Shown here: in pieces, positions 41,867 through 49,753 of the stretch
Layout of the letters: each line of letters starts with the position of its first letter
How positions within the stretch are numbered: position 1 is the first letter of the stretch
Origin: Flexivirga meconopsidis
Lineage (GTDB): Bacteria > Actinomycetota > Actinomycetes > Actinomycetales > Dermatophilaceae
Reading direction: 5' to 3'
Length of the DNA: 64,000 bases
Assembly: GCF_026162425.1 (NCBI RefSeq)
Contig: NZ_JAOBQJ010000005.1
Coordinates: 124,001-188,000 of the forward strand
Program-made: the position numbers and the translations under genes
The notes under the pieces: model-generated
Told to the model about the DNA's origin: nothing
The model's database searches: none
What the model saw: only the letters and a program-made list of their open reading frames with translations

Positions 41867-43156
41867 CTACCCGGCGCGCGGACGATCGACTAGAGCCCGC
41901 TCAGCGGCAGAATCGAGCCAACCGCCGAGCTCGGATAGGTCGTCACATGCCTCCGCCCGCTCCAGCAGCAGCCAGTAGAGCGCCGACTCTCGCACAACCC
42001 GCCACTGAAGCGCGGAGAGCATCAGCACAGCCTCGTCGCCGCGGTGCTCCGCGGCAACCTCCTCGTCGCTCACATCGGTCAGCCCAAGCTCTCGCTTAAA
42101 CCCGCGAGACCAGGTCATCTGTCGACGGCGCTCCGATCCGGCCTCCCACTCCCGCCACAGGTCGAGGTCGTCTGCGTCGCCCGTCGCAACGAAGTCCGCA
42201 AGGATCTGCATCGGCGTCCGCGACCCGGTCGAGCCGCGCTTTGACGGTCCTTTCGTGACCTCCGCCGCCGCATCCCAGGAACCCTTCGTGAAGTAGCGAT
42301 CCAGCTCGGTGCCTGCCGCGGACAGTGATACTGGACGCATGTCCTGCGCCGCCTCGACGGCATCAAACCCCCTGCCGCGCAGCAGATTCCGCCACGATGC
42401 CAGCACGGGAACTCGAGCCGATATCGCCGCGAAGTGCGCCTCGAACTCCGAATCTGCACCGCCAACAGTGGCGAACCTCCGGCCCTGCGCAGGATCGAGA
42501 AACAGCAGCGCGTGAATGTGGGCGTGCCAGCCCGCCGCGCCATGCGTCACCTCAACGACCCGCAGCGTGCCTACCAGCCCGGCCGCGGCTTTAAAGGCTT
42601 TCCATGGCCGCCCGGCCATCAACCGCGACCAGGTTGATGCCAGACCGTCCCATAACTCGTCGAGCGATTGGCCACGGTGATGGCGCATCGTCAGAGTCAG
42701 CAGCACGACCGCGCCGCCCCTTCTACCCCAACCGGACAGGCCCTCTCGAAGCTCCTGAGCGCGCCGCTCTGCGATCACCACTGAGCACCGCGGGCACGCC
42801 CAAACGCTGCCGCAGGTCGCAACGCCGCGATATCCGGCGATTCGCTCGCCGGGTGCACCCTCGGACACCACGAGAGCTACACCTTGTGCGTCGGTGGCGG
42901 TTCGCCCGCATGCCCGGACCCTTTTCAGCGACGATTCGCGCCACAGCACCCGACGAGCGCGCAGCCGCGATCGACGCCGCTCAGCCCTTTGACCTCCGCC
43001 GGGGGGATTATTCGCGTAGGTATCAAGGGGGCCGGCTCCGCCGGCCCCGGCCGTCCGCTCGTCGGCCGGTCCTACGGCCACTGCGCGCGGCTCCTTCGTC
43101 GCCGTGCTCGGACCTTGTCCCGGCCCGACGGTGACGGCCGGGATGATGGCGCTCAC
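41867..43156 (-). CDS. rep: Rolling-circle (HUH) replication initiator of the AICE
   Basis: A 429-residue Rep of the actinomycete RepSA class. A zinc-ribbon-like CGSVWACPRCS lies at 115-125. Motif I is VVLLTLTMRH (about 150-159), motif II is the HUH site HAHIH at 211-215 (GWHAHIHALLFL), and the nicking tyrosine is in DRYFTKG (Tyr288-x-x-Lys291). It would nick the circular element and prime rolling-circle replication after excision. GTG 43156 overlaps the upstream gene stop (GTGA); the frame is open further upstream without similarity. Confidence 0.88.
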   Translation of the reverse strand: MSAIIPAVTVGPGQGPSTATKEPRAVAVGPADERTAGAGGAGPLDTYANNPPGGGQRAERRRSRLRARRVLWRESSLKRVRACGRTATDAQGVALVVSEGAPGERIAGYRGVATCGSVWACPRCSVVIAERRAQELREGLSGWGRRGGAVVLLTLTMRHHRGQSLDELWDGLASTWSRLMAGRPWKAFKAAAGLVGTLRVVEVTHGAAGWHAHIHALLFLDPAQGRRFATVGGADSEFEAHFAAISARVPVLASWRNLLRGRGFDAVEAAQDMRPVSLSAAGTELDRYFTKGSWDAAAEVTKGPSKRGSTGSRTPMQILADFVATGDADDLDLWREWEAGSERRRQMTWSRGFKRELGLTDVSDEEVAAEHRGDEAVLMLSALQWRVVRESALYWLLLERAEACDDLSELGGWLDSAAERALVDRPRAG

Positions 43157-43425
43157 AGGCCCATCACCACGACGGCGACGACCCCAGCAGGGGGAGCGGG
43201 CGCGATCCGGGAAGTGACAGCGTCGACGTGGGCGGAGCAGTAGCAGCGAGTAGCGCGCCGATCGTCGTTGAAGCGCCAGGAGACGCGGGCGACGGCGCGG
43301 TCGGAGCAACTAGTGCAGTCGCACGAGAGGCTGTCCGGGGTGTCTCCCGCGGGAGACGGCTGTCCGTCGCGAGGAATCGGCGCTACCGTAGTAGTGCGCG
43401 TAGGGAGTGCTGATGACTCTGACAT
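43153..43425 (-). CDS. Small Cys-rich AICE protein upstream of rep
   Basis: A 90-residue protein (MSESSALPTRTTTVAP ...) with two Cys/His clusters, CDCTSC and CYCSAHVDAV, likely a zinc-binding fold. A strong ggagga ribosome site precedes ATG 43425. Its TGA overlaps the rep GTG, so the two are translationally coupled. Control of Rep or plasmid-like copy number is a reasonable inference. Confidence 0.65.
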   Translation of the reverse strand: MSESSALPTRTTTVAPIPRDGQPSPAGDTPDSLSCDCTSCSDRAVARVSWRFNDDRRATRCYCSAHVDAVTSRIAPAPPAGVVAVVVMGL

Positions 43426-43441
43426 CGGTGTTCCTCCAGAG

Positions 43442-43467
43442 GCCCCCGGATGACAGCCGGGGGTTTT
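43442..43467 (+). terminator. Rho-independent terminator on the plus strand facing the rep leader
   Basis: CCCCCGG, seven-base loop, CCGGGGG and TTTTT on the plus strand. All nearby genes are on the minus strand, where the same stem sits about 17 bases before the Cys-rich gene's start. As a terminator it can only end a short plus-strand transcript antisense to the leader of the rep operon. Confidence 0.65.
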
Positions 43468-43492
43468 TGGTGTGGAGGACGCGCGAACGACC

Positions 43493-43512
43493 GTGGTCGG
43501 TGTGTGGTCGGT
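43493..43512. other. Integrase arm-type repeats, right end
   Basis: TGGTCGGTG occurs exactly at 43493-43501 and 43504-43512, eleven bases apart (one helical turn), 76 bases inside attR. It mirrors the pair at the left end. Confidence 0.6.
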
Positions 43513-43587
43513 GCTGGTGTCACAATGGTCACCGCCGATCACCGTGGCTAACTGCAAATGCGCAGGTCAGCGGCGGATTTCGGTCGA

Positions 43588-43664
43588 GGGGCGGTAGCTC
43601 AGCCGGTTAGAGCAGCGGACTCATAATCCGTCGGTCCTGGGTTCAAGCCCCAGCCGCCCTACCA
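43588..43664 (+). tRNA. tRNA with CAT anticodon (Met or Ile2), attR
   Basis: Complete cloverleaf. Acceptor GGGGCGG/CCGCCCT (with a G-U first pair), D arm GCTC...GAGC, anticodon stem GCGGA/TCCGT around CTCATAA, T arm CTGGG-TTCAAGC-CCCAG, encoded ACCA end. Bases 1-42 are the AICE core repeat, so the 5' half and everything upstream are supplied by the element and the 3' half by the host. A CAT anticodon reads Met unless C34 is lysidinylated to Ile; sequence alone does not decide. Confidence 0.93.
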
Positions 43665-43746
43665 CGTTGGTGCAGGGATGAAGAGTGTTATCGCTGCGGG
43701 CCAGAGCCGTCTGTCGGGTCGGTCTGACGTCTCGGCGCTCCCCGAT

Positions 43747-44257
43747 CCCGTAAGCAACCGTGCGCCTGACATCACTCCCGCTTACGAGACCAGACCCCCG
43801 CATCCCGTAAGCGACCGTGCGCCCAACGTCACCCCCGCTTACGAGACCAGCAGCACCCCCGATCCCGTAAGCAACCGTGCGCCCAACGTCACCCCCGCTT
43901 ACGAGACCAGCAGCACCCCGCCCCGGATCCCGTAAGCAACCGTGCGCCCAACTTACGAGACCAGCAGCACCCCCGATCCCGTAAGCAACCGTGCGCCCAA
44001 CGTCACCCCCGCTTACGAGACCAGCAGCACCCCGCCCCGGATCCCGTAAGCAACCGTGCGCCCAACTTACGAGACCAGCAGCACCCCCGATCCCGTAAGC
44101 AACCGTGCGCCCAACGTCACCCCCGCTTACGAGACCAGCAGCACCCCGCCCCGGATCCCGTAAGCAACCGTGCGCCCAACGTCACCCCCGCTTACGAGAC
44201 CAGCACCCCACCGATCCCGTAAGCGACCGTGCGTCTGACGTCACGCGTGCTTACGAG
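43747..44257. repeat. Array of nine palindromic CGTAAGC...GCTTACG repeats
   Basis: Units start at 43747, 43804, 43864, 43929, 43978, 44043, 44092, 44157 and 44216. Long units are about 42 bases with 7-bp CGTAAGC/GCTTACG arms, separated by accagcagcacccccgat-like linkers. Two units (43929, 44043) have lost about 11 central bases yet still end CTTACG, keeping a 6-bp stem. The array fills the space between the tRNA and gluA. Apparent open frames through it are repeat artefacts. Confidence 0.85.
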
Positions 44258-44384
44258 ATGAGCGGGCGCGCGCGGCGCGACACCGCGCGGGTGGCGCGAA
44301 GCCAGGCAACGGTCCGGCAACAAAGCGCGTCATTACAACGGAAACCTCAAAAATCACTGTGCGCCACCAGTAGTGTTCGATGCC

Positions 44385-45164
44385 ATGACCCAGGCAGCAC
44401 CGGCGCCGGAGACGCAGGCGTCTCCCGGCGAACCTCTCGTCGTACTCACCGACGTCAACAAACACTTCGGCGACCTGCACGTGCTGCGGGACATCAACCT
44501 CAGCGTCGCCAAGGGTGAGGTCGTGGTGGTCCTCGGACCGTCCGGTTCGGGTAAGTCGACCCTGTGTCGCACGATCAACCGGTTGGAGACCTTCGAGTCG
44601 GGCTCGATCACCATCGACGGACAGCCCCTGCCCGAGGAGGGTGCCGAGCTGGCGCGGCTGCGCTCGGACGTCGGCATGGTCTTCCAGTCGTTCAACCTCT
44701 TCGCGCACAAGACGATCCTGCAGAACGTCACGCTCGGCCCGACCAAGGTCCGCAAGATGAACAAGGCCGACGCGGAGTCCCGCGCGATGGAGCTGCTCAA
44801 GCGGGTCGGCGTCGAGCAGCAGGCGCAGAAGTACCCCGCCCAGCTCTCCGGTGGTCAGCAGCAGCGCGTCGCGATCGCCCGCTCGCTCGCGATGAACCCC
44901 AAGGTGATGCTGTTCGACGAGCCCACGTCGGCGCTCGACCCGGAGATGATCAACGAGGTGCTCGACGTCATGGCGGGCCTCGCCAAGGACGGTATGACGA
45001 TGATCGTCGTCACCCACGAGATGGGCTTCGCCCGCCGCGCCGCCGACCGAGTCGTCTTCATGGCCGACGGACAGATCCTGGAGCAGAAGAAGCCTGAGGA
45101 CTTCTTCACCAACCCCGAGTCCGAACGCGCCAAGGACTTCCTCTCGAAGATCCTGACTCACTGA
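44385..45164 (+). CDS. gluA: Glutamate ABC transporter ATP-binding protein
   Basis: A 259-residue ATPase with Walker [20 protein letters not shown]-loop [13 protein letters not shown], signature [16 protein letters not shown] and Walker [15 protein letters not shown], typical of polar amino acid importers (GluA/GlnQ). ATG 44385 is preferred; a GTG at 44373 would add four residues. First gene of gluABCD, the glutamate uptake system known from Corynebacterium. Confidence 0.92.
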   Translation: MTQAAPAPETQASPGEPLVVLTDVNKHFGDLHVLRDINLSVAKGEVVVVLGPSGSGKSTLCRTINRLETFESGSITIDGQPLPEEGAELARLRSDVGMVFQSFNLFAHKTILQNVTLGPTKVRKMNKADAESRAMELLKRVGVEQQAQKYPAQLSGGQQQRVAIARSLAMNPKVMLFDEPTSALDPEMINEVLDVMAGLAKDGMTMIVVTHEMGFARRAADRVVFMADGQILEQKKPEDFFTNPESERAKDFLSKILTH

Positions 45165-45228
45165 CCGTCACCACCGGAAAACTCAATCACCGCAACGCGA
45201 TTCGTCGCATGAAGCACTGGAGGAAACC

Positions 45229-46077
45229 ATGAAGTTCCGCGCGATCACCGCCGCGACCGCTGCAGCCGCGCTCGGCCTCGGGCTCTCCGCATGCGGCGGT
45301 AGCTCGGGTGGCGGATCCGGTGCGTCGGACGCCGTCTGCAAACTGCCCAGCTCGGGCGGCTCGGTCAAGATCGGCATCAAGTACGACCAGCCCGGCATGG
45401 GCCTGAAGGACGGCAGCGACTTCAAGGGCTTCGACGTCGACATCGCCCGCTGCGTCGCATCGCAGCTCGGCTACAGCAAGATCGACTTCGTCGAGTCACC
45501 ATCCCCGCAGCGCGAGAAGATGCTTCAGGCCGGCACGGTGAAGATGATCCTCGCGACCTACTCGATCACCCCCAAGCGGCTCAAGGTGGTCAGCTTCGCC
45601 GGCCCCTACTTCGTCGCGGGGCAGTCGGTGCTGGTGCAGAGCAACTCCGACATCAAGGACGTCGCCGGGCTGGCCGGCAAGAAGGTCTGCTCGGTCACCG
45701 GTTCGACCTCGGTGGACAACCTCAAGGAGAAGCAGCCCAACCTGGTGCCGCAAAAGTACGACACCTACTCCGCCTGCGCCGAGGCCCTCTCCACCGGTGC
45801 CATTGACGCGATGACCACCGACGACACCATCCTCGCCGGCTACGCCAACCAGCAGCAGTACAAGGGCAAGTTCAAGCTGGTCGGCGGCACCTTCAGCGAG
45901 GAGAACTACGGCGTCGGCATGAAGAAGGGCGACGGCGACTGCCAGAAGGTCGCGGACGCGATCAAGAAGATCGTCGACGACGGCTCGTGGAAGAAAGCGC
46001 TCGAGAACAACCTCGGCACCGACTACAAGTACAACGAGAAGCTGAACCCGCCGAAGTCCCCGAGCTGCCAGGCCTGA
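45229..46077 (+). CDS. gluB: Glutamate-binding lipoprotein
   Basis: A 282-residue type 3 solute-binding protein. The lipobox is GLSACGGS after a short signal peptide. The amino acid binding domain includes GFDVDIARCVASQLGY, SITPKRLKVVSFAGPYFVAG and the Asp of MTTDDTILAGY. A strong ribosome site (ggagga) precedes ATG. It captures glutamate for the GluC/GluD channel; the following permease starts eight bases after its stop. Confidence 0.9.
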   Translation: MKFRAITAATAAAALGLGLSACGGSSGGGSGASDAVCKLPSSGGSVKIGIKYDQPGMGLKDGSDFKGFDVDIARCVASQLGYSKIDFVESPSPQREKMLQAGTVKMILATYSITPKRLKVVSFAGPYFVAGQSVLVQSNSDIKDVAGLAGKKVCSVTGSTSVDNLKEKQPNLVPQKYDTYSACAEALSTGAIDAMTTDDTILAGYANQQQYKGKFKLVGGTFSEENYGVGMKKGDGDCQKVADAIKKIVDDGSWKKALENNLGTDYKYNEKLNPPKSPSCQA

Positions 46078-46084
46078 GCCGCCA

Positions 46085-46765
46085 GTGTCCTCGCTGTTTT
46101 CCGACTACGACATCTGGTCGGCGCTGTGGACCACGATCAAGCTGACCGTGTTCAGCGCGATCGGGTCGCTGGTGCTCGGCACCATCGTGGCGATCTTCCG
46201 GCTGTCGCCGGTCGGCATCCTGCGGTTCTTCGGCACGTCATACGTCAACATCTTCCGCAACACCCCGTTGACGCTGATCATCCTGTCCTGCAGCTTCGTG
46301 CTCTACATCCAGCTGGGCGTCGCGCTCGCCGACTCCAACGCGCAAGACTTCGCCGCGGTCAACGCTTTTCGGCTGGCGATTGTCGGGCTGACCGTCTACC
46401 ACGCGACCTATGTGTGTGAGGCGATCCGCTCCGGGGTGAACACGATCCCGCTCGGCCAGGCCGAGGCGGCGCGATCCATCGGGCTCACCTTCGGACAAAG
46501 CATGCGCGAAGTGGTCCTGCCGCAGGCGTTTCGCGGAGCCGTCGTTCCGCTCGGCAACACGCTGATCGCGTTGACCAAGAACACCACGGTTGCGGTGACC
46601 ATCGGTGTCGCCGAGCTCTCGGCAGTGCTGAAGACCGTCACCGAGCGCGATCCCGGGTCGCTGAACCTGGCGTTCCTGGTCGTTGGTGTGTTCTTCGTGA
46701 TCCTCACCTTGCCGATGGGACTTGCCGTCGGCTGGATCGGCCAGAGAGTGGCGGTGAAGCGATGA
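46085..46765 (+). CDS. gluC: Glutamate ABC transporter permease GluC
   Basis: A 226-residue five-helix permease of the His/Glu/Gln family. It has FRNTPLTLIILSC and the EAA-loop (EAARSIGLTFGQSMREVVLPQA). The GTG start lies seven bases after gluB. It pairs with GluD in the membrane channel and docks on GluA through the EAA loop. Its stop overlaps gluD (ATGA). Confidence 0.92.
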   Translation: MSSLFSDYDIWSALWTTIKLTVFSAIGSLVLGTIVAIFRLSPVGILRFFGTSYVNIFRNTPLTLIILSCSFVLYIQLGVALADSNAQDFAAVNAFRLAIVGLTVYHATYVCEAIRSGVNTIPLGQAEAARSIGLTFGQSMREVVLPQAFRGAVVPLGNTLIALTKNTTVAVTIGVAELSAVLKTVTERDPGSLNLAFLVVGVFFVILTLPMGLAVGWIGQRVAVKR

Positions 46766-47691
46766 GCGCCTCGGTTCTTTTCGATGCCCCCGGCCCGAAG
46801 GCCCGTCGGCGCAACCTGATCCTCGGCGTCATCGGGTGCCTCATCGTCGCGGCCGTGCTCGGCTTGGCGATCTGGAAACTCGCCGACAAGGGGCAGTTCG
46901 ACTCCTACAAGTGGAAGCCGTTCACCACGGCCTCGCTCTGGCAGAACTACATCCTGCCCGGCCTGCGCGGCACACTGATCGCAGCGGCACTCGCCGTGGT
47001 GATCAGTGCAGTGTTCGGCGGCATCCTCGCGATCCTGCGGCTGATCGAGCTCCCCCCACGGTCGTCGGGTGCGCACTACCCGGTGCTTGCGATCAAGTGG
47101 CTGGTCGGCGCCTGGGTCGAGGTGACCCGCGCCATACCGGTGCTGCTGATGATGCTGTTCATCTTCGGTGTGCTGTCCGCCAACGGCATGGGCAGCGGCA
47201 ACGGTCCACTGATCGCGACCGTCGGCGGATTGGTGTTCTACAACTCGGCGGTGATCTGCGAGGTCATCCGGGCGGGTGTCGGCCAGTTGCCGAACGGCCA
47301 GCGGGAGGCCGGCCTCGCGGTCGGTCTGAGCGCCGGACAGACCGTGCGCCTGATCCTGCTGCCGCAAGCAATCACCGCGATGTTGCCGTCGCTGATCAGC
47401 CAACTGATCGTGGTCGTCAAGGACACCGCGCTCGGCTACAACGTGCTGTATGGCGAACTGCTCTACACCAGCAAGCCGGCAACCGCGAACAACGGCAACA
47501 TCTTCGCGATGCTCGTGGTGATCGCGGCGATCTACATCGCGATCAACTACGCGATCAGCAAGTTCGCCGAGTGGGTCGAGCACCGGTTGCAGCAGCGTGG
47601 CCGCACCGCAGGCGGCCCGGCCGACGCGGACACCAACCTGGGTGGGCCGAGCACGGTCGCGCCGGTCGCCGGAGGCCCGGCCGGCCAGTAG
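46762..47691 (+). CDS. gluD: Glutamate ABC transporter permease GluD
   Basis: A 309-residue permease, longer than GluC because of an N-terminal helix (LILGVIGCLIVAAVLGLAIW) and a Gly/Pro-rich C-terminal tail. The EAA-loop is QREAGLAVGLSAGQTVRLI followed by LLPQAI. It overlaps gluC by ATGA, and the operon closes with a strong terminator 20 bases downstream. Confidence 0.92.
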   Translation: MSASVLFDAPGPKARRRNLILGVIGCLIVAAVLGLAIWKLADKGQFDSYKWKPFTTASLWQNYILPGLRGTLIAAALAVVISAVFGGILAILRLIELPPRSSGAHYPVLAIKWLVGAWVEVTRAIPVLLMMLFIFGVLSANGMGSGNGPLIATVGGLVFYNSAVICEVIRAGVGQLPNGQREAGLAVGLSAGQTVRLILLPQAITAMLPSLISQLIVVVKDTALGYNVLYGELLYTSKPATANNGNIFAMLVVIAAIYIAINYAISKFAEWVEHRLQQRGRTAGGPADADTNLGGPSTVAPVAGGPAGQ

Positions 47692-47710
47692 CCGACCCGC
47701 CGCCGCGAAA

Positions 47711-47744
47711 CCCCCTGAGCACCGTCACAGCTCAGGGGGTTTGG
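47711..47744 (+). terminator. Terminator of the gluABCD operon
   Basis: CCCCCTGAGC, nine-base loop, GCTCAGGGGG, then TTTGGTGT. A perfect 10-bp stem right after gluD. Confidence 0.85.
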
Positions 47745-47807
47745 TGTGTGGGTATTGGGCCGGTAATAGGTCCGTAGGATCGCTGATGAGCAGCCCGAGG
47801 AGGCAAC

Positions 47808-48983
47808 GTGACACGAGAAGTCGTCGTAATCGGGGCAGGCATCGTCGGGGTCTGCCTGGCCGATGCACTCAGCCGCGAACGTGACATCCAAGTCACCGTG
47901 CTCGACCAGGCTCCCGACGCGCCCGCGGGATCTACCACCTTTGCACCCGGATTCGTCGGTCTCTACAACGACGCACCCGTCCTCACTGAACTCGCGAAGG
48001 CCTCGGCGTCCACGTATGACTCGGTAGGGACCAGTTTCCGCCGCTCCGGGGGCCTGGAGATCGCGACCTCGACGGATGCGGCAGCCGTGATTGAGGCGCG
48101 GGTTGAGGCTGCCCGTGCAGCTGGTCTTCCAGCCCGGATGCGCTCTGCAGCGTGGCTCCCGGACAGCGTGACGAGCTTCGTCGATCCGAGCCAGATCGTC
48201 GCATTGGGAGACTTTCCCGCTGACGGATCCGCCGACGTCGTCCCAGTCGTGCGGGCGTTGCGGCAGCGTGCAACCGAGCGAGGCGCCCGGTTCTGTGCGG
48301 ACCGACGCGTCACCGACATAGACAACGAGCGCGGCCGTGTCGTCGTGCACACGGCATCGGGTGAGAGGGTGCCGACCGATGCCGTCGTCCTTGCTGTCGG
48401 CGTCTGGGGACCGGCTCTCGCGGACCGCACCGGTCTCAGACTGCCGCTCTTCCCGGTCGCCCACCCCTACGTTTACGACAAGCCACGGGCGCACTGGCGG
48501 GCGGGTCCATTCGTGCGCTGGCCGGAGCACCACGTTTACGCCCGCGTCCACAACGATCGCCTCGGGATCGGCAGCTACGACCACCGGCCCGTCAGCGTGA
48601 CGCAACAGCACCTGCGTGACGGGGCGGGACTGGCCTGGTCGCCGGACCTCGACCCTGTTATCGCAACTGCAGGGCACTTGCTGTGTCCGGAAGCACGGTT
48701 CATCCCCGAACACCGGGTCAACGGTGTTTTCGCGATGACCCCAGACAACCTGCCGTTCCTGGGCCGGCACCCGGGACTGGAGAACGTCTGGGTCGCACAG
48801 GCACTGTGGGTCACGCATGCCGCCGGTGCGGCCCAGCGCCTGGTCGACGCGTTCGTCGCCGATGAAGCCCTGCCAGCCGAACTTCGTGTCAGCCGCTTCG
48901 ACGGGCTCGATAACAGCGGCCTGCGGGACCGCGCACTGCGGCTTTATCGGGACATCTATGCCAGCGACCACGAACCGGCCTGA
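47808..48983 (+). CDS. FAD-dependent amine oxidoreductase (DAO; dimethylglycine oxidase N-domain like)
   Basis: A 391-residue flavoprotein. It has VVIGAGIVGVCLADALSRE, the flavin-linked segment PAGSTTFAPGFVGLYN (as in dimethylglycine/sarcosine oxidases) and the C-terminal VWVAQALWVTHAAGAAQRLVD. It oxidises a secondary or tertiary amine. Dimethylglycine oxidases normally carry a C-terminal aminomethyltransferase (GcvT) half that captures the one-carbon unit; here only the FAD half is present. GTG start with gaggagg-like ribosome site. Monocistronic, between two terminators. Confidence 0.8.
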   Translation: MTREVVVIGAGIVGVCLADALSRERDIQVTVLDQAPDAPAGSTTFAPGFVGLYNDAPVLTELAKASASTYDSVGTSFRRSGGLEIATSTDAAAVIEARVEAARAAGLPARMRSAAWLPDSVTSFVDPSQIVALGDFPADGSADVVPVVRALRQRATERGARFCADRRVTDIDNERGRVVVHTASGERVPTDAVVLAVGVWGPALADRTGLRLPLFPVAHPYVYDKPRAHWRAGPFVRWPEHHVYARVHNDRLGIGSYDHRPVSVTQQHLRDGAGLAWSPDLDPVIATAGHLLCPEARFIPEHRVNGVFAMTPDNLPFLGRHPGLENVWVAQALWVTHAAGAAQRLVDAFVADEALPAELRVSRFDGLDNSGLRDRALRLYRDIYASDHEPA

Positions 48984-49051
48984 CGCCGGTCGTGGCCAGC
49001 GCCAACTGTGCCACCCACTACATCGGATCGCTCGCGCGAGTGGACATTAAA

Positions 49052-49094
49052 AAGGGCCCCGACCTGGCTCAATATGCCTGGTCACAGGGCCCTT
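49052..49094 (-). terminator. Terminator after tRNA-Asn (functions both ways)
   Basis: AAGGGCCC/GGGCCCTT outer stem with an inner GACC/GGTC pair. On the minus strand it is followed by TTTTTAATG, six bases after the tRNA-Asn 3' end, a classic tRNA terminator. It can also stop the convergent flavoprotein transcript. Confidence 0.8.
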
Positions 49095-49099
49095 CTCGG

Positions 49100-49172
49100 C
49101 TCCCCCACTTGGACTCGAACCAAGAACCCTCCGGTTAACAGCCGAATGCTCTGCCAATTGAGCTACAGGGGA
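49100..49172 (-). tRNA. tRNA-Asn (GTT)
   Basis: On the minus strand: acceptor TCCCCTG/TGGGGGA, D arm GCTC-AATTGGCA-GAGC, anticodon loop CTGTTAA with GTT, T arm CTTGG-TTCGAGT-CCAAG, discriminator G. CCA is not encoded. Confidence 0.95.
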
Positions 49173-49240
49173 TCGCGCCGCTTGAGCGCATCGGAAACTT
49201 TAGCAAACCAGGTGCCCGCACGCCGAATCGGCTGCCGCCG

Positions 49241-49753
49241 TTAGAGACCCACCTGTTCCTGCAGGTATGACGAGACGCGCGCCACGGCGGCCGCGACCTC
49301 CGGATCGTCGCCGCGCACCCCGCGACCGAGCACCGTCTGGGTCAGCAACTCGCCGGTCTGCAGGTCGCGGCGGATCACCACCCGGCCGCGCCGACGACCG
49401 GTGAGCGGCAACGGTTCGGAGAGCACGACGGTCGACTGCACCCGTTCGTGCACCGTCTCCGGCAGCCGGGTGTCCTGCGGCTCGAAGGTCCACTGGCCCG
49501 GCCGGGCACCGTCGACCCAGGTCACCGTGAGGGTCCAGGTCTGCGGCTCCCATTGGCCGGCGTCTACCAGGTGCCACGGTTTGCGCAAGGCGACCGCGTC
49601 GGCGGCGACGACGGCCAGGTGGAACGTCGTACCCACCACGCGGGCACCGGTGTTCGCGTCGACCGCCGCGGCGAGCACCTTCTCCCCGCGGGGGAGTGCG
49701 AGCCGGGCGAGCACGTCGTCGGGGACTTGGGGGCGAGATCGAAACAGCGGCAT
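49241..49753 (-). CDS. Conserved actinobacterial hypothetical protein
   Basis: A 170-residue soluble protein rich in beta strands (GEKVLAAAVDANTGARVVGT, TWTLTVTWVDGARPGQWTFE). No membrane or catalytic motif. I know this type only as a conserved neighbour of dnaG/dgt. The ATG overlaps the methyltransferase stop by one base (TGATG), so it is cotranscribed. Confidence 0.7.
   Translation of the reverse strand: MPLFRSRPQVPDDVLARLALPRGEKVLAAAVDANTGARVVGTTFHLAVVAADAVALRKPWHLVDAGQWEPQTWTLTVTWVDGARPGQWTFEPQDTRLPETVHERVQSTVVLSEPLPLTGRRRGRVVIRRDLQTGELLTQTVLGRGVRGDDPEVAAAVARVSSYLQEQVGL

Larger units (their letters stand above)
37036..43629. mobile_element. Compact actinomycete integrative and conjugative element (AICE) in a CAT tRNA gene
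   Basis: The element is bounded by 42-bp perfect direct repeats (37036-37077 and 43588-43629) corresponding to the 5' half of a tRNA gene. Between them, all on the minus strand, are tyrosine integrase, secreted protein, two small HTH/Xis-like proteins, FtsK-type Tra ATPase, two small coupled genes, HUH replication initiator and a Cys-rich protein. Integrase, Xis, Rep and FtsK/Tra together are the AICE hallmark (pSAM2 type). At about 6.55 kb it is small for the class, which is usually 9-24 kb. GC content is locally lower than the flanks, especially within tra. Confidence 0.9.

Noticed and set aside
43747-44257. CRISPR array
   Set aside because: Linkers between repeats are themselves nearly identical rather than unique spacers, unit lengths vary, and no cas gene is in the window.
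43678-44518. Repeat-rich proteins (PVSNRAPNVTPAYETS and similar frames)
   Set aside because: The frames exist only because repeat lengths are near multiples of three; they have no ribosome site, break at the short units and match a noncoding copy at 36774.
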